In this document: in pieces, positions 19,125 through 29,933 of the stretch
Layout of the letters: each line of letters opens with the position of its first letter
Numbering within the stretch: the first letter of the stretch is position 1
NCBI GenBank assembly: GCA_029938635.1
Contig: JAOZUQ010000001.1
Span: 113,568-177,567, forward strand
Direction: 5' to 3'
Source of the DNA: Candidatus Aminicenantota bacterium
Lineage (GTDB): Bacteria > Acidobacteriota > Aminicenantia > UBA2199
DNA: 64,000 nt
Notes under the pieces: generated by a model
The model's database searches: none
What the model was told of the DNA's origin: nothing
Seen by the model: the letters and a program-made list of their open reading frames with translations, nothing else
Translations under genes and position numbers: made by a program

Positions 19125-20081
19125 CTAACTCTTTTTTATTACTACAAAACTTATGTCATCCGAAGGGTCAGCAAAATCCTGCATATCATCAAGGATCCTG
19201 TGATAGATCTCTTTTGATGAAAGTTCTTTCACTTCTCTTACGATCGTTTCCAGCCTCTCTTCAAAATAAAGGAGATCCATATCAATACCATGCTCCATAA
19301 GGCCGTCAGTGAAAAGTATCAGAATATCACCAGTCCCCATCAGGTGAATTTTATTCACCGAATATCTCTTTTTAAATCCCAGACGACTCTTACTTCTGCT
19401 GGAATCAACATCTACAACTGACGGCAGAGTCCCCACGGGAGGAAAAGACAAAGCCTTCTTTGAACAAACCTTCATAAGCTTATCAAACTTATTTGAAAAA
19501 ACTACGGGCGACGGATGCCCTGCATTTATGAAACGGAAAGTTCCGTCTGAAGAGATCTCTCCATAGATCATCGTTATAAATTTTGAAAAAGCTGAAGATT
19601 TATAGAACCTTGAATTTAATATTTCAAAAAGTTCACTTGTCACTTCTCCGAAGGTCTTCAATTCATACAAAACACCTACCATAAATGCCTGATGAAGCAT
19701 AGCAGCCATTGAAGCATCGGTCAGCTTGTGTCCTGAGACATCCGCAATAAGAATTCCGGCCTTATTTTTGAGGCATTTCAATCTTTCAGCAACCTTAACT
19801 TCACCATTCTCTAAAGCATCATGTATCCTGACATCGAGATCATACCTTTTATTAAAATCGATATATATTATGTGATCTCCGCCCGCTATCCCGTTCATAG
19901 GCATGGAACCTCCGAAAATATCAATACTCTCTAACGCCGGGAGTTCACCTGAAGAAGGTTTTATCGCTCCAACGATCTCATTTAGATTTTCGAGCTCCTC
20001 CTTCATGAAAGCGAGGCTTTTTTCCGATAATATTTTCTTCCTTTTTTTACTTTTTTCAGAACTTTCACTCATCATTAACAC
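19125..20081 (-). CDS. SpoIIE/RsbU-type PP2C phosphatase
   Basis: 'GGDHIIYIDF', 'GILIADVSGHKLTDASMAAMLHQAF', 'FRFINAGHPSPVVF', 'LILFTDGLMEH'. Confidence 0.9.
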   Translation of the reverse strand: MLMMSESSEKSKKRKKILSEKSLAFMKEELENLNEIVGAIKPSSGELPALESIDIFGGSMPMNGIAGGDHIIYIDFNKRYDLDVRIHDALENGEVKVAERLKCLKNKAGILIADVSGHKLTDASMAAMLHQAFMVGVLYELKTFGEVTSELFEILNSRFYKSSAFSKFITMIYGEISSDGTFRFINAGHPSPVVFSNKFDKLMKVCSKKALSFPPVGTLPSVVDVDSSRSKSRLGFKKRYSVNKIHLMGTGDILILFTDGLMEHGIDMDLLYFEERLETIVREVKELSSKEIYHRILDDMQDFADPSDDISFVVIKKS

Positions 20082-21477
20082 CTTTCATCTCTTTTTTATC
20101 ATTTATCCGGACCTTTTTCCACTTTCCAGGCAAATACCATATTAAAATAATAAAAAACGCAAAAATATTTGAGAAGAACATTCCCCACCACACCCCGTTA
20201 TGGGCCCCGGGATTCCCCGGCCCTTTGAGCATAACAAATGAGATCAAATATACGATTGGGATCCTGAACATCCATATACGAAGAATATTCGATACCATTA
20301 CCGGAATTGTATATCCGGAACCCTGAAATGCTCCGTTAAGGACAGAACCCAGAGCAAAAAACAAAACTGATGGAGATATAATAAGAAACATGGACGAACT
20401 GATATTTTCAACCAGCTTATCACCGGGAATAAAAAAGGCTGTAAAATATTTACCATAAAAAGTGGATAAAATAATAAAGGGGGTCAATATGAGGAGCATT
20501 AGTTTTAACCCTGTCAATACAGATAACGAGGCCCTCCTGACATCACCTGCACCAAGGCTTTGTCCGACAATAGCGGTAACCGCAGAAGCGATCGCCATTG
20601 CAGGCATTGTGTACAAGTGGACAATCCTTGACATGATACCGTAAGCAGAGATCACAGCCGTACCGAACTGATTTACAAAACCGATCAGAACAATGAACCC
20701 GATTGATGCTCCGGCCATTCCGAAAGCAGCAGGAACCCCGGTTCGCATTATCATTCTGATTATCTTCTTATCCGGGATCAGCATTCTTAATGAGATTTTC
20801 AATCCACGTTTTCCTGAAAACAGGATATATAATCCGGCGGCCGATGCTATTGCTCTTGAGCCGACAGTCACCAGAGCTGCACCATTAACACCGAGAGCGG
20901 GAAGACCGAAGTACCCGAAGATAAAAACAGGATCCAGAATTATATTTATTAATGCCGAGAACAATTCGATTTTCAATGGAGTTCTGGTATCTCCATACCC
21001 GTTAAAAACAGAATAAAAAACAAAGAACGGAAAAGCTAACGGCATCCCGACAAGGGAGATACGGAAATATGAAACGGTCTGGACAAATGTGTCCTCCGGT
21101 GTTTTCAGAAGTTTGAAGATCTCATTGCTGAAAGGTAATAACAATACAACTGCGGCTATGGAGATCACACTCATGATAAAAAGGAGATTACCGGATACTT
21201 TGTTGGCGCTATCCTTCTCCTTCGCTCCGATATATTGTGAAACGAGCGATGTACCAGCCACAGAGAAACCTATTCCAAGTCCGATCAGCAGGAATAATAT
21301 GAAGAATGAGATCACAGGCGCAGATATTGCACTCCTGCCCAACCTTCCCAGCCAATAAGTATCTGCAAGGTTATACAGCATTTGTACCGCTGAACCGATC
21401 GCAATCGGCATTCCCAGCCTGAAGATGATCTTTTTGAGATCACCTGTAAGCAGATCGATCTTATATTCTTTTTTCAT
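20065..21477 (-). CDS. MATE family efflux transporter
   Basis: 'LGMPIAIGSAVQMLYNLADTYWLGRLGRSAISA', repeated 12-TM MATE pattern. Confidence 0.95.
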   Translation of the reverse strand: MKKEYKIDLLTGDLKKIIFRLGMPIAIGSAVQMLYNLADTYWLGRLGRSAISAPVISFFILFLLIGLGIGFSVAGTSLVSQYIGAKEKDSANKVSGNLLFIMSVISIAAVVLLLPFSNEIFKLLKTPEDTFVQTVSYFRISLVGMPLAFPFFVFYSVFNGYGDTRTPLKIELFSALINIILDPVFIFGYFGLPALGVNGAALVTVGSRAIASAAGLYILFSGKRGLKISLRMLIPDKKIIRMIMRTGVPAAFGMAGASIGFIVLIGFVNQFGTAVISAYGIMSRIVHLYTMPAMAIASAVTAIVGQSLGAGDVRRASLSVLTGLKLMLLILTPFIILSTFYGKYFTAFFIPGDKLVENISSSMFLIISPSVLFFALGSVLNGAFQGSGYTIPVMVSNILRIWMFRIPIVYLISFVMLKGPGNPGAHNGVWWGMFFSNIFAFFIILIWYLPGKWKKVRINDKKEMKGVNDE

Positions 21478-21518
21478 ATTTTATCGTAACAGGAACATAC
21501 GAATCTTATCCGGTAAAG

Positions 21519-22376
21519 TTATTGAATCTCAGAATAAGGAACCCGGATCAGCTCAAATTCACCATTTATTATTATAATCTTGAGAAAATACCTGATCAAT
21601 ACAAACACTTGATAGAGTATAAACACAAAAATCATCCCTAGGAAATCTTCTGCAACACTCATGAACAATTTAAAAATAATATAAAGTACTCCGGTCGAAA
21701 TAAAATAAAAGAGGAAGAGAAGGAGGATGTTTTTTTTGTTCTTAAAAACAAACCTGACCCCTTCCCTGAACGAGAAGAAAAAATTTCTTCCATCCTTAAG
21801 CCTGATTATCCGCGAATAATCATATATAGCAACAGAAAACACAAGCAGGATCATAGCAATAATGAAAAATATAACTATGAATATCCCGAATAGAGTTTCA
21901 TTCAATGATCTCTCCAAAGTCATCCAGAAAGCAAAAACCAGAAACGCCATTGGGATAAGTGCGAGGGCAAAATTAATAACATTTATTAAAAACACCTTCA
22001 GAAACCTGAAAAAATTGTCAATTGATGCTGATAAAAGTGTGAAAAATGTAGCTTTTTCCTCTTCCATCATAACTGAAAATATGCCGGCAGAAATAAACAC
22101 TGATGTAATGATATACAGGATCCCAAAATAAAAACATATAGATACAAGCAATGTAAAGCTCCCGGGGAAGTTATTAAATATATCCAGCAGAGCAGTAAAT
22201 AATCCGTACATTCCAATCTTTTCTGCTATCATCGATTTCCCTGCAGAGATCACAAATACCATATAAAAACCAAAGTAGATAATAAGTGAGATCAACATAT
22301 TATAAAACCATGCATATGCGGCGAGTTTTATACTCCTGAGATTAAAACCTCTTCCGATTATTTTTAATATGTTCAT
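21519..22376 (-). CDS. Multi-pass membrane protein of unknown function
   Basis: Hydrophobic segments throughout; no family recognised with confidence. Confidence 0.6.
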   Translation of the reverse strand: MNILKIIGRGFNLRSIKLAAYAWFYNMLISLIIYFGFYMVFVISAGKSMIAEKIGMYGLFTALLDIFNNFPGSFTLLVSICFYFGILYIITSVFISAGIFSVMMEEEKATFFTLLSASIDNFFRFLKVFLINVINFALALIPMAFLVFAFWMTLERSLNETLFGIFIVIFFIIAMILLVFSVAIYDYSRIIRLKDGRNFFFSFREGVRFVFKNKKNILLLFLFYFISTGVLYIIFKLFMSVAEDFLGMIFVFILYQVFVLIRYFLKIIIINGEFELIRVPYSEIQ

Positions 22377-22377
22377 T

Positions 22378-24315
22378 TTAAAGTATAAGAGAGGCTAAAA
22401 CATTCTGGAAATAGAATCCGAATTTAACCGCAAGTCTCCTTAATACACTATTCTCTTTCTTCAAAACCTTTGAATTATTAACCAGATTTATATCCAGGAG
22501 TATCTTGACTCCGGGATCAACAATAGCAAAATCCACAGGCGATTCATCAATGAATACAACCGTCTTCCATTTCTCATTCTTTTCCCAGAAAAGTTTTATC
22601 TCCTTCCCGCCCTTTAGTATGACCGAGAGCTCAACAGGCCAATAACCGCTCTTCCTCACAAAAACCACTTCATTCTTATATTTCCCACTCTTCCCGATCC
22701 GGTCAGATCTGACAGAGTATACTGCTGTATCAAGATCCCTGTCCGTTCCGACAAACTGATCGAATGCCCAGGCATAATCTCCGTTAAAAAAATTATTGAA
22801 CTCCGACTTAAAGATAACGGTATTATGATGGCTGAATTTTATTTTGTCGAAATAATAGCGTAAGAATCCCATGAACTTTTCTTCCCCGATTATATTCTTA
22901 AGACTTCTGAGTAATAGTGAAACTTTTGAATACATATTACCGACAAAAAATTTATTATTAATTATGTTCCAGGAAAGATACTTCGATCTTTCGAGAGGGG
23001 ACAGATTTATATAAGCCCTTCTTTTTATCTCCCAATCGAATATTCTTAAATATAGTGAATTGAGAAGTAAGTTCCTCTTTTCAAAATATTTGTCCATTAT
23101 CTCCATCTCATAAAATACGGCAATACCTTCATCCAGCCAGGGTTCCTTAAAGCCGTCACTCCCGGCCACTCCATACCAGAACTGGCGGGAAATACCATGA
23201 ATTACTGCAAGTTCAGAATATTTTAGAGATGCAGGAAGGATTTTCAGATAAGCTGCAGTCAAAATTGTGGGATATGCATGTCCGGCTGAATTGAATCCCT
23301 GAAGAGGCGGATCAATTACTGTTAAGGTTCTGTATGGATAAGATGCAAGATTCTCTTCGAAATATTTCAATGCGAATTTTACTATATTAAGATATCTCTC
23401 CTTAGCCGATCTGTTTCGGTGTGATAAAAGAAGAATTATATCTGTATCAAAATCATTCCCTTTCAATCTTATTTTGTCCCTGACCTCAATAAAATTCGGA
23501 TATGCAGCCCACGCAAAATCCTGAACATTATCCTGTGTAAATTCAAAAACCATTAATTTATCATTAAGCCTTTCACCGGAAATCTTCTCACCTGTTGCTC
23601 CCACTATGAAATTGTCCGGAATTGTTATTCTTACGTGATAGTTACTGAACTCCGAAAAGAACGCGGGCATTCTGTGCAATTGGTGCCCGGCCCACTCCCC
23701 GTTGCTTCGGAGAACGCATACCCTGGGATACCAGTGTGCCATGAAAATATATTTCCCGGATTGTCCGGTTTTATAAAAAATATCGGGGATCTTCAATTTA
23801 AATTCCGCTTTTATCCAGATTGTCTGCCCCGGCTGCACAGGTTTCTTCAGGCTAAAATCAACATTAGTCCTGTCATCTGCATTTTTGTCATCCGGGCTCA
23901 GATAGGTCAGGACACCGGTTATATTTTCATTCCTGTTTATAATTTCTATCTTTTTAACTTCAATATTTCCAAAATTATATTCTTTTAGTTTCTCTTTGGA
24001 AGCTTTGAATATAGAGGTCTCGTTAAAGAAAGTGGATTTCGGATTACCGAAAGCATTGTAGAAAAGGTTCAATCTCAGAGAATTTACATCTATACCGGTC
24101 CTGTTGGTCCACCTGATTATCTCGACCCCTTCCAACTCCCTTTTCCCCGGGAATATTCTTGCATTTATCTGATATTTCGTCCTGTTTTCCCCACCGGATA
24201 ACTCCTGATACTCTTTCAGATCCCTGCTCTCATGATCTTCTTTTGTAACAATTTCGCCTGTAATGTGCAGAGCTGCAAAGATGTAGAATATTATAATATA
24301 TTTGATATGCCTCAT
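22378..24315 (-). CDS. M1 peptidase-fold protein, probably catalytically inactive
   Basis: M1-like N-terminal domain and 'VIHGISRQFWYGVAGSDGFKEPWLDEGIAVFYE', aligning to canonical VxHExxHQWWG...WLxEG. Confidence 0.8.
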   Translation of the reverse strand: MRHIKYIIIFYIFAALHITGEIVTKEDHESRDLKEYQELSGGENRTKYQINARIFPGKRELEGVEIIRWTNRTGIDVNSLRLNLFYNAFGNPKSTFFNETSIFKASKEKLKEYNFGNIEVKKIEIINRNENITGVLTYLSPDDKNADDRTNVDFSLKKPVQPGQTIWIKAEFKLKIPDIFYKTGQSGKYIFMAHWYPRVCVLRSNGEWAGHQLHRMPAFFSEFSNYHVRITIPDNFIVGATGEKISGERLNDKLMVFEFTQDNVQDFAWAAYPNFIEVRDKIRLKGNDFDTDIILLLSHRNRSAKERYLNIVKFALKYFEENLASYPYRTLTVIDPPLQGFNSAGHAYPTILTAAYLKILPASLKYSELAVIHGISRQFWYGVAGSDGFKEPWLDEGIAVFYEMEIMDKYFEKRNLLLNSLYLRIFDWEIKRRAYINLSPLERSKYLSWNIINNKFFVGNMYSKVSLLLRSLKNIIGEEKFMGFLRYYFDKIKFSHHNTVIFKSEFNNFFNGDYAWAFDQFVGTDRDLDTAVYSVRSDRIGKSGKYKNEVVFVRKSGYWPVELSVILKGGKEIKLFWEKNEKWKTVVFIDESPVDFAIVDPGVKILLDINLVNNSKVLKKENSVLRRLAVKFGFYFQNVLASLIL

Positions 24316-25301
24316 TTTTCTTTAAGCTTCTTCTCCCAGTCCCAGGCATTTTTAATAATAAGCTCAAGATCATCTGATTCCGGGACCCAATTTAATTCTT
24401 CCCTTATCCTTGATGAATCTGCTGTCAATTCCGGTGCGTCTCCTGCCCTTCTCGGAGCATCTTCCACATTAAAGTTTATGCCTGTTATCTTTTTAACAGC
24501 TTCAATAACTTCCCTGACGCTGCTCCCCTTCCCGTATCCGCAGTTCAGGATCCTGCTATCCTTTCTCTCTTTCAGAAAATCAAGTGATAAAAGATGGGCC
24601 TTAGAAAGATCATCGACATGAATATAATCTCTGACTGCTGTCCCGTCCGCCGTATCATAATCTGTCCCGAACACTTTTAATGAAGGATTCTCACCAAGAG
24701 CAGCTCTCAGTGCAAGGGTGATCAGGTGTGTAGGTTTTTTATAATTTTGTCCTATCCTTACTTTTTTATCCGACCCGGCTACATTGAAATATCTGAGAGC
24801 AATATAGTTGAAATTTTCATTTGCATCTGCGGTATCCTTTAACACCATTTCGGTAAACAATTTAGAATTTCCGTAAGGATTTATCGGTTTTAACGGTGAA
24901 AACTCGGTTGCAGGGATAACATCCGGCATTCCGTAGACGGCAGCAGTGGAAGAGAACACAAAGTTCTCTATCCCGCATTTAACACAATTCCTTATCAGCT
25001 TGAAAGATTTTACAGAATTATTGTAATAATATTTTAACGGGTCACTGACCGATTCCTCTACTTGAATAAATGCAGCAAAATGGATAACACTTTTGATGTT
25101 ATATTCACTTATCACACGGGAGAGGAGTTCGTCATCCTCGATATCCCCTTCAACGAAATCACCACAGAGGATGTAATCTTTGTTCCCCATCGACAGATTG
25201 TCGACAATAACCGGGTTGTACCCGTTCTCTCCGAGGTCTCTTACTATATGACTACCAATATATCCGGCACCACCTGTAACAAGCACATTTTCTTTTCCCA
25301 T
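24312..25301 (-). CDS. galE: UDP-glucose 4-epimerase
   Basis: 'VTGGAGYIGSHIVRDL', 'YYNNSV', 'FSSTAAVYG', 'PINPYGNSK', 'ALRYFNVAG', 'RDYIHVDDLSKAHL'. Confidence 0.96.
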   Translation of the reverse strand: MGKENVLVTGGAGYIGSHIVRDLGENGYNPVIVDNLSMGNKDYILCGDFVEGDIEDDELLSRVISEYNIKSVIHFAAFIQVEESVSDPLKYYYNNSVKSFKLIRNCVKCGIENFVFSSTAAVYGMPDVIPATEFSPLKPINPYGNSKLFTEMVLKDTADANENFNYIALRYFNVAGSDKKVRIGQNYKKPTHLITLALRAALGENPSLKVFGTDYDTADGTAVRDYIHVDDLSKAHLLSLDFLKERKDSRILNCGYGKGSSVREVIEAVKKITGINFNVEDAPRRAGDAPELTADSSRIREELNWVPESDDLELIIKNAWDWEKKLKEK

Positions 25302-25358
25302 TGAAAGAATATTTTACTCTAACAGGGAGCAACAATCAACCGTTTTCCCCTCACCCCA

Positions 25359-25381
25359 TCCCTCTCCCAGAGGGAGAAGGA
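25359..25381. repeat. REP-like palindrome
   Basis: TCCCTCTCCCAGAGGGAGAAGGA forms an imperfect hairpin (CTCCC-AGA-GGGAG core), preceded by CCCCTCACCCCA. Confidence 0.8.
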
Positions 25382-25407
25382 GTTAAAATAGGATCAGCCG
25401 TGGACAT

Positions 25408-25510
25408 GTATTGCTTTTACGGGACTGGCAGCCTGAGTCCGTCAATATCGGACGGAAGGCGGGCGTCCAGAAAAATACCAGCAGGATTTTGCGGTAGTAA
25501 AAGTAAATAC
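25408..25510. repeat. Type-B palindromic element (hairpin with AATATCG loop)
   Basis: Ends GTATTGCTTTTAC / GTAAAAGTAAATAC; core hairpin TCCGTC-AATATCG-GACGGA (25438-25456); shares TTTTGCGGTAG..AAAAGTAA.TACGG with 49625-49653. Confidence 0.7.
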
Positions 25511-25559
25511 GGCCAGAGGCATATCTGAACCCCTTGAACCAACGTTTACAGTGGAAATA

Positions 25560-26585
25560 CTATTTCAGGTCGTGGACATAAAGCTCCCAGACCTCTTCAT
25601 CAACATCATCGACAAGCTGGTATAGCTTTCCATCCTTTATGGTATAGGGGTAAAGATCTCTTGCTGTTGCTTCCGGAATCTGAAGATAGATATTATCCTT
25701 AAGAAGCTTCCAGTTAAGGTCATACACTTCAAACTCTGTCTTACCGTCCGGCCCCGGATATCCATTAACATAAAGTTTTTCATCAACAACATCCATACCC
25801 CTGATGACCGGAAAGGTTGATGGAAACTGGAATTGAGCTTTAACTGCTTCATAAAAATTCTTAGTCTGAGGATCTGTTCTGAAATATTCGTGATACCTCT
25901 TTATATCCGAGTCTCTGACCTTCAGTTTTTTCAATCCGCATTTAAGTTCTTTCTTAATATCTCCATTATGATCAAAGATCAGCACATATCCTTCCCTCTC
26001 TCCGGTTATGAATATTTGATTTTTATATAATCTGAACCATGCTCCCCATGTCCTCAGAGGATTAAGTTTTCTCCCCTGCTGAAAGAACTGAGGCTCTTTA
26101 TATACCTGTTTGATCTTTTTCATTTCAGAATCATAAAGTTCAACAGTTGAATAATTTATTTTCTTCTTTTTGTCCTGGTAACCACTATAAGAAACAAATT
26201 TTTCTCCGAAAGGTTTATAAACATTTGCAAGTCCGGCACCTTTCGGCCTCTTCTCACTTAAAAACTTTCCATTCCTAGTATAATAGGAAATCTTCATATG
26301 ACTTCCGATGACTATCTTGTCAGGATTTTCCGGATCTTTCTGGATCCTGATGTATTGCGAGAACTCCTGCGGCCCATCTCCCTTTTTTCCGAATTTGGTT
26401 ATTAAACTGAAATCTTTTTGTGAATAAACATAAACGGTCGGGAACTCAGTAATAAGGATCTGCCCGCCATCAACTACAATATTTCCGGGCTTATTGATCT
26501 CAGCCAGTTCTACACCATTTTCTCCTCCGGAAATAAATGGTGATAACAGAGTTAAAGAGAATAAAACGATCAGATGTTTTTTCAT
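25560..26585 (-). CDS. Secreted 6-bladed beta-propeller-like protein
   Basis: Signal peptide 'MKKHLIVLFSLTLLSPFISGG'; 'FGKKGDGPQEFSQYIRIQ', 'VVDEKLYVNGYPGPDG'. Confidence 0.7.
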   Translation of the reverse strand: MKKHLIVLFSLTLLSPFISGGENGVELAEINKPGNIVVDGGQILITEFPTVYVYSQKDFSLITKFGKKGDGPQEFSQYIRIQKDPENPDKIVIGSHMKISYYTRNGKFLSEKRPKGAGLANVYKPFGEKFVSYSGYQDKKKKINYSTVELYDSEMKKIKQVYKEPQFFQQGRKLNPLRTWGAWFRLYKNQIFITGEREGYVLIFDHNGDIKKELKCGLKKLKVRDSDIKRYHEYFRTDPQTKNFYEAVKAQFQFPSTFPVIRGMDVVDEKLYVNGYPGPDGKTEFEVYDLNWKLLKDNIYLQIPEATARDLYPYTIKDGKLYQLVDDVDEEVWELYVHDLK

Positions 26586-26591
26586 AAAATC

Positions 26592-26635
26592 CTCCTTACA
26601 ATATAACTAACGTATAGAAAAGAAATTTGTTTAGA
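26592..26635. promoter_or_regulatory. Short intergenic gap between the sdhB 3' end and the propeller gene start
   Basis: AT-rich spacer containing a Shine-Dalgarno-like TCCTCC complement near 26587-26592; promoter not resolved. Confidence 0.2.
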
Positions 26636-27343
26636 TCAGATAGAATTTTCTACTATTTTCACCTTCAGGCGGGAGAGATATTCCGTTATCTTGATATCCT
26701 TGGGACATGCTTCCATACAATTGAAAATAGTATGACATCTCCATATCCCATTCTTATCATTTACTATATCCATCCTGTCATTTGCCCCGTCATCCCTGGT
26801 ATCAAAGATGAATCTATACGCCCTGAGCAAAGCTGCGGGTCCCAGATAATCTTCATTCCCCCACAGGCTCGGGCAGGATGAGGTACAGGCTCCACAGAGA
26901 ATACACGTCACCGATTCTCTGATGTGTTCAAATTCCTCTGGAGATTGTGTAAATTCCTTGTCCGGAAGAGGTTTGTCAACAATCAGATAAGGTTTCACCT
27001 TTTTTAATTTTTCAAAGAAAAGATCCATATCAACTACCAGATCTTTAATTATTGAAAATCCGGGAAGCGGTTCGATCTTTATTTTCCCTTTGAACTTGTG
27101 AATAGGTGTCTCACATGCAAGAATATTCTGGCCGTTCACCTTCATTGCGCAGGAACCGCAAATTGCGCTTCTGCAAGATCTCCGGTATGCTAGCGAACCA
27201 TCAATCTTCCAGTGGATTTCATTCAGAACATCGAGAATTGTGGAATCAGAATCATATTCACCTGTATAATCAACCCAATGCGGTTTTTTATCATTTGCTG
27301 GATCGTATCTTAAAATTTTTATTACTCTTTTCTCTTTTGACAT
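26636..27343 (-). CDS. sdhB: Succinate dehydrogenase/fumarate reductase iron-sulfur subunit
   Basis: 'CRSAICGSCAMKVNGQNILAC', 'CILCGACTSSCPS', 'CHTIFNCMEACPKDI'. Confidence 0.96.
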   Translation of the reverse strand: MSKEKRVIKILRYDPANDKKPHWVDYTGEYDSDSTILDVLNEIHWKIDGSLAYRRSCRSAICGSCAMKVNGQNILACETPIHKFKGKIKIEPLPGFSIIKDLVVDMDLFFEKLKKVKPYLIVDKPLPDKEFTQSPEEFEHIRESVTCILCGACTSSCPSLWGNEDYLGPAALLRAYRFIFDTRDDGANDRMDIVNDKNGIWRCHTIFNCMEACPKDIKITEYLSRLKVKIVENSI

Positions 27344-27354
27344 CTGATAGCTCC

Positions 27355-29091
27355 TTAATATTTTCTTTCAAGCGGCGGGAATCTGTCCATGTAAATGATC
27401 GCTTTTCTTGTATGATCAAGCTTTACACCCTTAGCTGTTTTCCATGCAAAAGTATGCTTCATCCATTTCTTGTCATCACGTTTCGGATGATCTGTCCTGA
27501 AGTGAGCGCCTCTCGATTCTTTCCTCGCAATTGCTCCTTCGATCATAACCTCTGAAAAACTCAAAAGATTTCCGACCTCGAATGCTTCGAAAAGATCCAT
27601 ATTGTAAGCATCACCCTTATCATCAATTGTAACCTTTTTATATCTTGCCTGAAGCTCTTTGATGACCTTCATGAGTTTCTTCATATCCTTCTCATTCCTG
27701 TAAACTCCGGCATACTTAGTCATATTCTCCTGAAGTTCTTCTTTGAGAACTGAATGGCGCTCCTTCCCCTTTCCTTCCATTAATGCCGATACTTTCCCTC
27801 TGGCATTATCGGTTTCATTTGCAGGAAGATTTTCCAGCCCGTTATTTTTCACGAATTCAGACATTGAGGTCCCTGCGACTCTTCCGAATGTCGCTGCTTC
27901 CTGTAGAGAATTTGTCCCGAGTCTGTTTGCACCATGAAGAGACAGGCATGAGGTCTCGCCTGCAGTATAAAGGCCGACAACAATGTCACCCTTCGGATTT
28001 TTCAAAACTTCGGTGTTTATATTTGCCGGAATTCCGCCCATCGAATAGTGTGCTGTCGGTTGAATGGGAACCGGCTCATTGATCATATCAACCTTAAGAT
28101 AGTTAATAGCAAGATCTCTTACCTGAGGTAATCTTTTTATGATCTTCTCTTCACCAAGATGCCTCATGTCGAGGTAAACGTAATCATCTCCATTACCCCC
28201 ACGGCCTTCATTTATTTCCGTCTGTTCAGATCTGGAGACAACATCTCTCGGTGCGAGCTCCATTTTTTCTTTTGCATATTTTTCCATGAACCTTTCGCCT
28301 TTTCCGTTAGTAAGATAACCACCTTCTCCACGACAGGCCTCAGACATCAATATTCCATGTTTAAAAAGACCGGTAGGATGGAATTGGACAAACTCCATAT
28401 CTTCGAGAGGAAGTCCGTTCTCAAGGATCAGGCCGAGGCTGTCTCCTGTATTGGCATGGGCATTGGAAGTAACCTTAAATGCCCTTCCGTATCCCCCGGT
28501 AGCAAGAAGGACAGCTTTTGCATGAAACGTATGGAGCCCTCCGTTTCTGATATCCCAGGCAACAACCCCTCTTGAAATATTCTTTTCCACCAGTAGTGAG
28601 AAAACCTGGAACTCATTATAAAAATGGACATTGTATTTGAGACATTGTTCATATAATGTGTGAAGGAGAACATGCCCGGTTATATCTGCCGAAAAGCATG
28701 CCCTCGGCTTCTGATGGCCACCGAAAGCCCTCTGGTTTATCCTTCCATCCTCGGTTCTGGAGAAAGGAACACCCATATGTTCAAATTCATAAACAGTTTT
28801 TTTTGCTTCACTGACGAAAAATTCGATTATATTCTGATCACCGAGCCAGTCACTCCCCTTTACTGTATCAAACATATGTAATTCTTCTGAATCATCTGTA
28901 GTATTTGCCAGGGATGCCGCAATCCCTCCCTGAGCCGCACCCGAATGTGACCTTGTCGGATACACTTTTGTAAGAACAGCTACTTCATGTCCATCCCTTG
29001 CAAGTTCCAGAGCTGCTCTCAGACCAGCCAGTCCGGCACCAACAACAATTGCATCCATCCTGTGATATTTTTTTGCTTCTTCTATGTTCAT
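27355..29091 (-). CDS. sdhA: Succinate dehydrogenase/fumarate reductase flavoprotein subunit
   Basis: '[16 protein letters not shown]', '[18 protein letters not shown]', 'QFHPTGL', '[11 protein letters not shown]', 'HYSMGGI', '[15 protein letters not shown]'. Confidence 0.97.
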   Translation of the reverse strand: MNIEEAKKYHRMDAIVVGAGLAGLRAALELARDGHEVAVLTKVYPTRSHSGAAQGGIAASLANTTDDSEELHMFDTVKGSDWLGDQNIIEFFVSEAKKTVYEFEHMGVPFSRTEDGRINQRAFGGHQKPRACFSADITGHVLLHTLYEQCLKYNVHFYNEFQVFSLLVEKNISRGVVAWDIRNGGLHTFHAKAVLLATGGYGRAFKVTSNAHANTGDSLGLILENGLPLEDMEFVQFHPTGLFKHGILMSEACRGEGGYLTNGKGERFMEKYAKEKMELAPRDVVSRSEQTEINEGRGGNGDDYVYLDMRHLGEEKIIKRLPQVRDLAINYLKVDMINEPVPIQPTAHYSMGGIPANINTEVLKNPKGDIVVGLYTAGETSCLSLHGANRLGTNSLQEAATFGRVAGTSMSEFVKNNGLENLPANETDNARGKVSALMEGKGKERHSVLKEELQENMTKYAGVYRNEKDMKKLMKVIKELQARYKKVTIDDKGDAYNMDLFEAFEVGNLLSFSEVMIEGAIARKESRGAHFRTDHPKRDDKKWMKHTFAWKTAKGVKLDHTRKAIIYMDRFPPLERKY

Positions 29092-29453
29092 AATTTCGCT
29101 CCAGCTTTAAAAATGGTAAGCATCCCGACGAACATCAGGATGACTCCGAGCATTACCAGAACAGAAAACACAAATATCCTGGTGCCCTTCTTCTTCATAT
29201 AATCTTCCGCAACCATCCATATCCCGTTGATCCCGTGATACAAAGCCGTTAAAAGAAAGAGAAATTGTATCAGATTGAACCAGGGTGCTTTCATCTTTTC
29301 AATTATATCTACATACTTTACTACCCCATGCCCAATAAAATGGTAAGTCACATAATGTGCCATCAGTAGTACGAATAATACGACAGCCGAGAGTCTCTGA
29401 AACAACCAGATGATCCCGCCGCTTTTTGAAGTTTCTTTAAAATTCTTGTCCAT
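29088..29453 (-). CDS. sdhD: Succinate dehydrogenase membrane anchor subunit (SdhD-like)
   Basis: Three TM segments, '[20 protein letters not shown]', '[14 protein letters not shown]'; upstream of sdhA. Confidence 0.85.
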   Translation of the reverse strand: MDKNFKETSKSGGIIWLFQRLSAVVLFVLLMAHYVTYHFIGHGVVKYVDIIEKMKAPWFNLIQFLFLLTALYHGINGIWMVAEDYMKKKGTRIFVFSVLVMLGVILMFVGMLTIFKAGAKL

Positions 29454-29462
29454 TACATCCTC

Positions 29463-29834
29463 CTACATGTGGGAAATGATCAAGTATCCACCGGCAACCC
29501 AGAGTGCAAATGCAATAAAGATCATTATGTAAAAAAGTTTTTTATGATTAAGTGATCCTTTCCAGAAGTCAACAATTACAACCCTTATACCGTTGAAAGC
29601 ATGAAATAATATAACTCCCCACAGCCCTATCTCCAGCAATTTAAACAAAGGGGATGCAAGAACTCCCATCACCCTGTTGAAACCTTCCGGCCCTTTTGAA
29701 ATAGTGCTGATAACCCATATGTGAGCTGAAAGATAAAAAATAAGAGCAAGGCCTGAAAGACGATGAAGTATCCATGCCCAGGACCCTGTGAATTTGTAAT
29801 AACTTAGATCAAAGAACTTTTTATCCTTGTACAA
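29463..29834 (-). CDS. sdhC: Succinate dehydrogenase cytochrome b556 subunit (SdhC-like)
   Basis: 'WAWILHRLSGLALIFYLSAHIWVIS', 'LFHAFNGIRVVIVD'; first gene of the sdh operon. Confidence 0.87.
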   Translation of the reverse strand: MYKDKKFFDLSYYKFTGSWAWILHRLSGLALIFYLSAHIWVISTISKGPEGFNRVMGVLASPLFKLLEIGLWGVILFHAFNGIRVVIVDFWKGSLNHKKLFYIMIFIAFALWVAGGYLIISHM

Positions 29835-29933
29835 TTTTGCCTCCTCCGTACAGAATTATGATTTTTAATTCTAATACGTAGAAGTACTTACTTCAACAAA
29901 AAAATTGATTTTTTTTTGAAAAAGGACTAACCT

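Noticed and set aside
25301-25528. 75-aa ORF upstream of galE
   Set aside because: Reads through the REP-like palindrome ('SPHPIPLPEGEG') and the type-B element; typical spurious repeat translation.
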